From Streptomyces sp. NBC_01262 (GTDB lineage: Bacteria; Actinomycetota; Actinomycetes; Streptomycetales; Streptomycetaceae): a stretch of 64,000 nucleotides of DNA. Below are positions 63,201 to 64,000 of this stretch, piece by piece. Every line of letters starts with the position of its first letter. Position 1 is the stretch's first letter. The notes under the pieces were generated by a model. The model made no database searches, was not told the DNA's origin, and saw only the letters and a list, made by a program, of their open reading frames with translations. Location of the stretch: the NCBI RefSeq assembly GCF_036226365.1, contig NZ_CP108462.1, forward strand, positions 8,600,001 through 8,664,000, read 5' to 3'. The position numbers and the translations under genes are program-made.

Positions 63201-64000
63201 CCTACAGCCGACTGCCGGGCGGCACCGTGCTGGCCAGCCTCACGGGCACCACGAAGCAGCTCGCAATCACCGACCAGCACTCCGACCTCGTCGCCAGCCT
63301 CACCGCCACCGGCGCCTCGATCACCAGCTCCTCCAGCTACGACCCCTTCGGCACCAAGACCTCCACCAGCGGCACGACCACCTCCCTCGGCTACCAGTCC
63401 GGCTACACCGACCCCACCACGGGCAACGTCAACATGGCCGCCCGCTGGTACCAGCCGGGGACGGGGGGCTTCGCTTCGCGGGATGACTGGCTGCTGGACC
63501 CGGCTCCTTCGGTCCAGGCGAACCGCTACACCTACGCCAACGGTAGTGCGCTGAACGGCGTCGACCCGACTGGGCACAACGCGTGTCTGTTCGGCGTTTG
63601 CGTCTCGACGAGCTACATCGACAAGGGCATCAGCGAACTCGAGCACTACGCCAACAGCGCTGGTAGTTATGCCGTCAAGGGCGGCAGCTACGGTCTTAGG
63701 TACGGCGCGAAAGTCTTCGGCGTCGTGGGTGGTGTCCTGATCGGCATCGTCTCAGACGCCACCCCGCTAGCGGACGACTCATGCTCCGCAAACTGGAGCC
63801 TCTGCGAGTCCCAGCGCCAGAACGACGACACAGTGAACAGCGGATGCATGGGCATGTCCGCCACCTGCGGTTATGTCGATCCGTACATCTACACTCCCAG
63901 CGGCGAAGACAAGACCAGATGCCGGTACAACTGTGGAAGCCATGTAGCCAAGCCTGCGACGCCTCTGATCGACCAGAATATCAATAACGGAAAGAACCCC
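54251..64000 (+). CDS. Giant secreted RHS/YD-repeat polymorphic-toxin-type protein, 3' end beyond window
   Basis: At least 3,250 codons in one frame with no stop to the window end; I checked the frame at many points along it. It starts at GTG 54251 with a Sec signal peptide (RSVAVVVAMSMAVLCGAEGA). Order: N-terminal beta region; DNRLRE-like domain (about 362-547); Ig/NEW3-like domain (555-670; VTNRGTETWAKGGDYKLRYN); second beta domain (675-775); DUF6531-type start of the RHS core (784-841; GPELSVTRTYNSMDPRTDTA); YD repeats; three LamG-like domains (1000-1234, 1279-1514, 1524-1750); long YD-repeat shell (1750-3027; many YDxxGR/YDAxGN units); RHS end motif (YDPFG ... ARWYQPGTGGFASRDD ... GVDPTGH, 3027-3109). 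A C-terminal tip of at least 141 aa follows. By analogy with WapA and other RHS proteins, the shell should encapsulate and deliver the tip as a toxin; its activity is unknown. Confidence 0.92.
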   Translation, partial: MRAWRSVAVVVAMSMAVLCGAEGAAAAAQWAAEATAAGELPEQASGSADGLSHEAGAGATDASATGGRDGALTGTGELPLDTGVSGGASYKSAAQAETEAAQAVTVPETAEVKGFDEKTSKEVEGERGVQQRVFENADGTYTTRYYNEPVNFEAADGSWRSIDTTLVTRTSGGSLGRSVSTSDSGWTTQSGEAPASFSSYADTAPLAQLTLDADHSVGFSVQDAEHTLGTADGSTVTYSDVRSSADIQFIAGSTSIKELLLLKDKNAPTQWIFPLSLAGLSAQIVSSGAVSLTDGDGVERARIPAGWMEDSNLAENSNEGAISSGVTYALVEQNGAPALKVTLDEAWLSDSSRVFPVKVDPTVTSVSATSGTYVEYPYNTNFASDTVLKTGTYDGGSHKAASFLRFAGLETTLKNRWVLSANLALYNTWSQSCSKRPVTIHPITSNWAEGTTTKWPGPSTGASLVSKSFAHGWRPTGTETYSCSPAWETIKLGSAGRKLVDDWTHGRKKNYGLAVKASSTDSKGWKQFGSDDYPNGKPSLDVTWTKYGATYKLGSWVTPVTSTQAGVFKVTVTNRGTETWAKGGDYKLRYNLYNSSGTEISDLSTNIAWTTMPSDISPGESVTLSANIHALAAATYTLVWTMDDYGTSRFTSAGVPGVAMKFASVNVPPTLTGESPASGAVLNSLTPTFWAVGQDTDHYPNSALKYTFQVCEVEGSNSRKNCKSGTATTEQMWAVPSGWLIWSKRYAWYVTVNDGADSSALPYPAYFSTQVPQPAITSHLGGADEGQEFGSQAGNYTTAATDAAVSTVGPELSVTRTYNSMDPRTDTAFGAGWSSRWDMRLTQDHTSWLSNADAVVTFADGTQIRFGRNADGTYTAPSGGFATLKAVTGGGWTLTDKSATTYTFNSSGQLTKIADGAGRAQTLTYTSNKLMTATDALSGRSLTFTWTGSHVTKVSTGTVDASTGQLAWSYTYSGDRLTAVCPPTSSTACTRYTYADSSLYRSSVLDQNPVSYWRLGETEGEEAASESPSRTGINDAGYRDVILGGTGALAGTGNLSGTFDGTDSYLELPDDSLRSSTFLAVELWFRTTEPGVILSESNERIEDVDTSPGHATPVLYVGSDGKLRGQFYAADTDFVPVTSSAAVTDDAWHHLVLSGAGSTQALFLDGSLVGTRSGLISHLDQRYTYLGMGWTDVPWSGIDTTDALGHFTGQIDEVAVYDHPLGEPAVAEHYAARSGAAKLTAVTLPSGRVHAQVTYDDDTERATEVTDENGGTWKVSAPAYSSGSASYSNAVKSSAPVDYWRLGEHSGSGAEDEMETGSDGSYLDGASLGSAGAFADGDDTAVSFDGTGGGVEVPADAFDGATALSVELWFRSQKSGVLLGLQNAELGDTPTAWNPSLLIDDAGKLRGELWPGSSAFTTPITSSAAVNDNTWHHVVLAGDSSGQSLYLDGVKVGSLSGAITPETLDHAYLGGGFSSPSWDGVAQGTRYLTGQIDEAAFYTTKLSASTAVAHYRSRNGLVSGDGAGYRGAVTSDAPSAYWRLDEASGTTAASKVAVTNSAGTYSNATLATTGVFGVGDDDAAQFKGTGSVTIPGTLITASTTESVELWFKTSTSGVLLGYQDVPLGSTATSWTPALYVHPDGTLRGEFWQGAAAPITSTTTVTDNTWHHAVLSGSATTQSLYLDGALVGTLAGTINHKTQNYAYLGAGVSSASWDGVAKGTRYFTGQLDEAAVYSHALTADQVAAHYAARSVSDSSAIAATVSVTDPAGQTSSASYDALRGMRALSRTDAGGGLTTYAYDTGGYLHTVTDPNSHVTITGHDARGNTVSKTTCRDADSCWTSFTDYYLNADNLLDPRNDKPVAVRDARSASASDSTYKTALSYTSLGLPTTTLLADGRTSTKSYTDGTESAVGSGTTPAGLVETETTPAGSVTQYAYYATGDLAQVTTPSGLITKYTYDGLGHKVTETQVSDAEPTGVMTTYAYDAMAHVVSETGAGVQNEITNVTHTAKITRTYDADGNLLTESTQDTSGGDATRTTVHSYDAHGLNDSTTDAEGNTTAFAHDASGRVTSQTDAGGNTVTYTYTATGKLASSTLKDWTGGTSGGAQDLVLESRAYDPGSRLASVTDAMGSTTAYTYFDDGLTATITAKAVTQQDGTTHDIVREADTYDGAGNLVRQVSGGGKTTSTYAVDATSRTTSSVLDPSGLARKTTYTYDNDNRVTQEVASVDSTTNLTTSSLYDAAGNRTKQTLTDGSDARVTSSTYDQRGLVTSTVSPRGNVSGATAADFTTTYRYDELGRPVQQTSPAVSTESGGNTAVTAHPATLTGYNAFGEATQIRDANGNISRVTFDRLGRTVTTTLPSYTAPGSSTAITATSSATYDSLGRTTSTTDPVGRTTSYSYDQFGNLTAQSVPTTETANLIPGVVADPATRSTWTPTGLQLSATTPTGARTEATYDQLGRQLTATTVERYPATQNLTSRYTWDDADNQTASSTPVTGGTTTAVYNTANETTSVTDPLSRTTRTDYDGLGRAIKTTQPLGDYTTTSYNPLGQPLAVSDYSAAGTKLRSTSATYNANGDIATATDATTAVTSFTYNALGLLTAEVEPVTASTSITTSFGYDAAGNRTRLTDGCGNQTIYTYNAWNLAESTIEPSTTAYPALTDRTWTTSYDAAGQAVTLAEPGGITRQRTYDVQGNLTKETGSGTTDTTTDRLLGYDLDGRMTSVGTSNPLSPDTYTYNDRGQTLTASGSGGASTYTYDVDGNMLTRKDTAGTTAFTYNAADELTSATDPVTGTAVSYTYDSNGRAKTEQYGTGGATRTYGYDDLGRLTTDTTKTTAGTTVVSMTYGYDLADRLTSKTTTGVSGASANTYVYDKSGRITSWTSGTTTKAYTWDAAGNRTSAAGVTSTYDARNRLTSDGTSTYTYTARGTLSGITAGGSTRTVHFDAFGRLVVDGSTTYTYDSLDRMTARGTTAYTYDGGSNNLVTDGTSTYSRLPGGTVLASLTGTTKQLAITDQHSDLVASLTATGASITSSSSYDPFGTKTSTSGTTTSLGYQSGYTDPTTGNVNMAARWYQPGTGGFASRDDWLLDPAPSVQANRYTYANGSALNGVDPTGHNACLFGVCVSTSYIDKGISELEHYANSAGSYAVKGGSYGLRYGAKVFGVVGGVLIGIVSDATPLADDSCSANWSLCESQRQNDDTVNSGCMGMSATCGYVDPYIYTPSGEDKTRCRYNCGSHVAKPATPLIDQNINNGKNP
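57247..57950 (+). repeat. LamG-like (concanavalin-type) domain 1 of the RHS protein
   Basis: Begins before YWRLGETEG. Core blocks: AVELWFRTTEPGVIL, DDAWHHLVLSG, ALFLDGSLVG and GQIDEVAVYD. It has the same block order as domains 2 and 3. Confidence 0.82.
58084..58790 (+). repeat. LamG-like domain 2 of the RHS protein
   Basis: Begins before DYWRLGEHSG. Core blocks: SVELWFRSQKSGVLLG, DNTWHHVVLAG, SLYLDGVKVG and GQIDEAAFY. Confidence 0.82.
58821..59500 (+). repeat. LamG-like domain 3 of the RHS protein
   Basis: Begins before AYWRLDEASG. Core blocks: SVELWFKTSTSGVLLGYQD, DNTWHHAVLSG, SLYLDGALVG and GQLDEAAVYS. Confidence 0.82.
63578..64000 (+). other. Start of the variable C-terminal tip (candidate toxin) of the RHS protein
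   Basis: 141 residues after the DPTGH motif. It contains a hydrophobic segment (KVFGVVGGVLIGIVSDATPL) and eight Cys (in NACLFGVC, DDSC, SLCE, NSGC, SATC, KTRC, YNCG). Base composition drops: about 58% G+C in the hand-counted lines 63661-63720 and 63841-63900 and 48% in the last 40 nt, against 70% in line 62701-62760. I recognise no known nuclease, deaminase or ADP-ribosyltransferase motif in the visible part. Confidence 0.7.

Noticed and set aside
54170..63646. Several long minus-strand and alternative-frame ORFs across the RHS gene
   Set aside because: All are low-complexity shadows; the plus-strand frame from 54251 carries the signal peptide, LamG blocks, YD repeats and RHS end motif.

Overview
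The window is high-GC actinomycete chromosome, most probably Streptomyces. The signs are third-position G/C codons throughout, GTG starts, mycothiol- and deazaflavin-type enzymes, small actinomycete-only membrane families (DUF6332, SCO4225-like), an RsbV-type STAS protein with a separate anti-sigma-type ATPase, leaderless promoters, and intergenic repeats of the CCGTCCTCAAGCGCCGGACGG type. I see no rRNA, tRNA, CRISPR array, insertion sequence or phage gene. Most of the window looks like ordinary chromosome. The last 10 kb is accessory.

Layout. 0-3 kb: a PH-like membrane protein and two tandem CNNM/hemolysin-type CBS proteins. 3-11.4 kb: mostly single genes: a CbxX-type AAA ATPase, M24 peptidase, STAS protein, DUF3048 protein, transglutaminase-like protein, PlsC-type acyltransferase, a divergent DUF4395/thioredoxin pair and a flavin reductase. 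11.5-13.4 kb: etfB-etfA. 13.5-18 kb: an unknown membrane protein, a DUF6986/HpcH-like protein and a membrane Ser/Thr kinase. 18-27.7 kb: a carbohydrate locus. It has a six-gene minus-strand operon (lipoprotein, two permeases, two ATPases, acetylxylan-esterase-like hydrolase), a divergent LacI regulator and a clan GH-A glycosidase, with AACCGGTT operators in front of each unit. 27.7-28.5 kb: a gene-free block of inverted repeats. 28.6-31.9 kb: a second LacI regulator divergent from a ROK sugar kinase over a different palindrome, a TetR remnant and a TmrB-like/Nudix fusion. 32-46 kb: an M20 dipeptidase, geranylgeranyl-reductase-like flavoprotein, DUF4230 protein, Ddn-type oxidoreductase with divergent TetR, a NarL two-component system, a DHA2 exporter with divergent MarR, DUF4442 and maleylpyruvate-isomerase-like genes, an MFS transporter with divergent ROK regulator, and a DUF2797 protein. 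46.5-50.2 kb: a SHOCT-ABC-FtsX operon. 50.2-54 kb: an anti-sigma-type ATPase, a small unknown protein, a cysteine-synthase-like enzyme and a four-TM sensor-like protein.

From 54,251 to the window end one uninterrupted frame of at least 3,250 codons encodes a secreted RHS/YD-repeat polymorphic-toxin-type protein. It has a DNRLRE-like N-terminal region, three LamG-like domains inserted in the YD repeats, a canonical RHS end motif and the start of a Cys-rich, lower-GC C-terminal tip. The window stops before the tip and any immunity gene are complete.

Regulation is unusually readable. Four regulator-target loci carry clear palindromes (LacI-1, LacI-2, TetR/Ddn, MarR/MFS). Several genes have a TANNNT -10 box 6-8 nt before the start codon, as expected of leaderless transcripts. 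Three convergent gene pairs share one family of CTAGGGCC-armed hairpins that look like bidirectional terminators.
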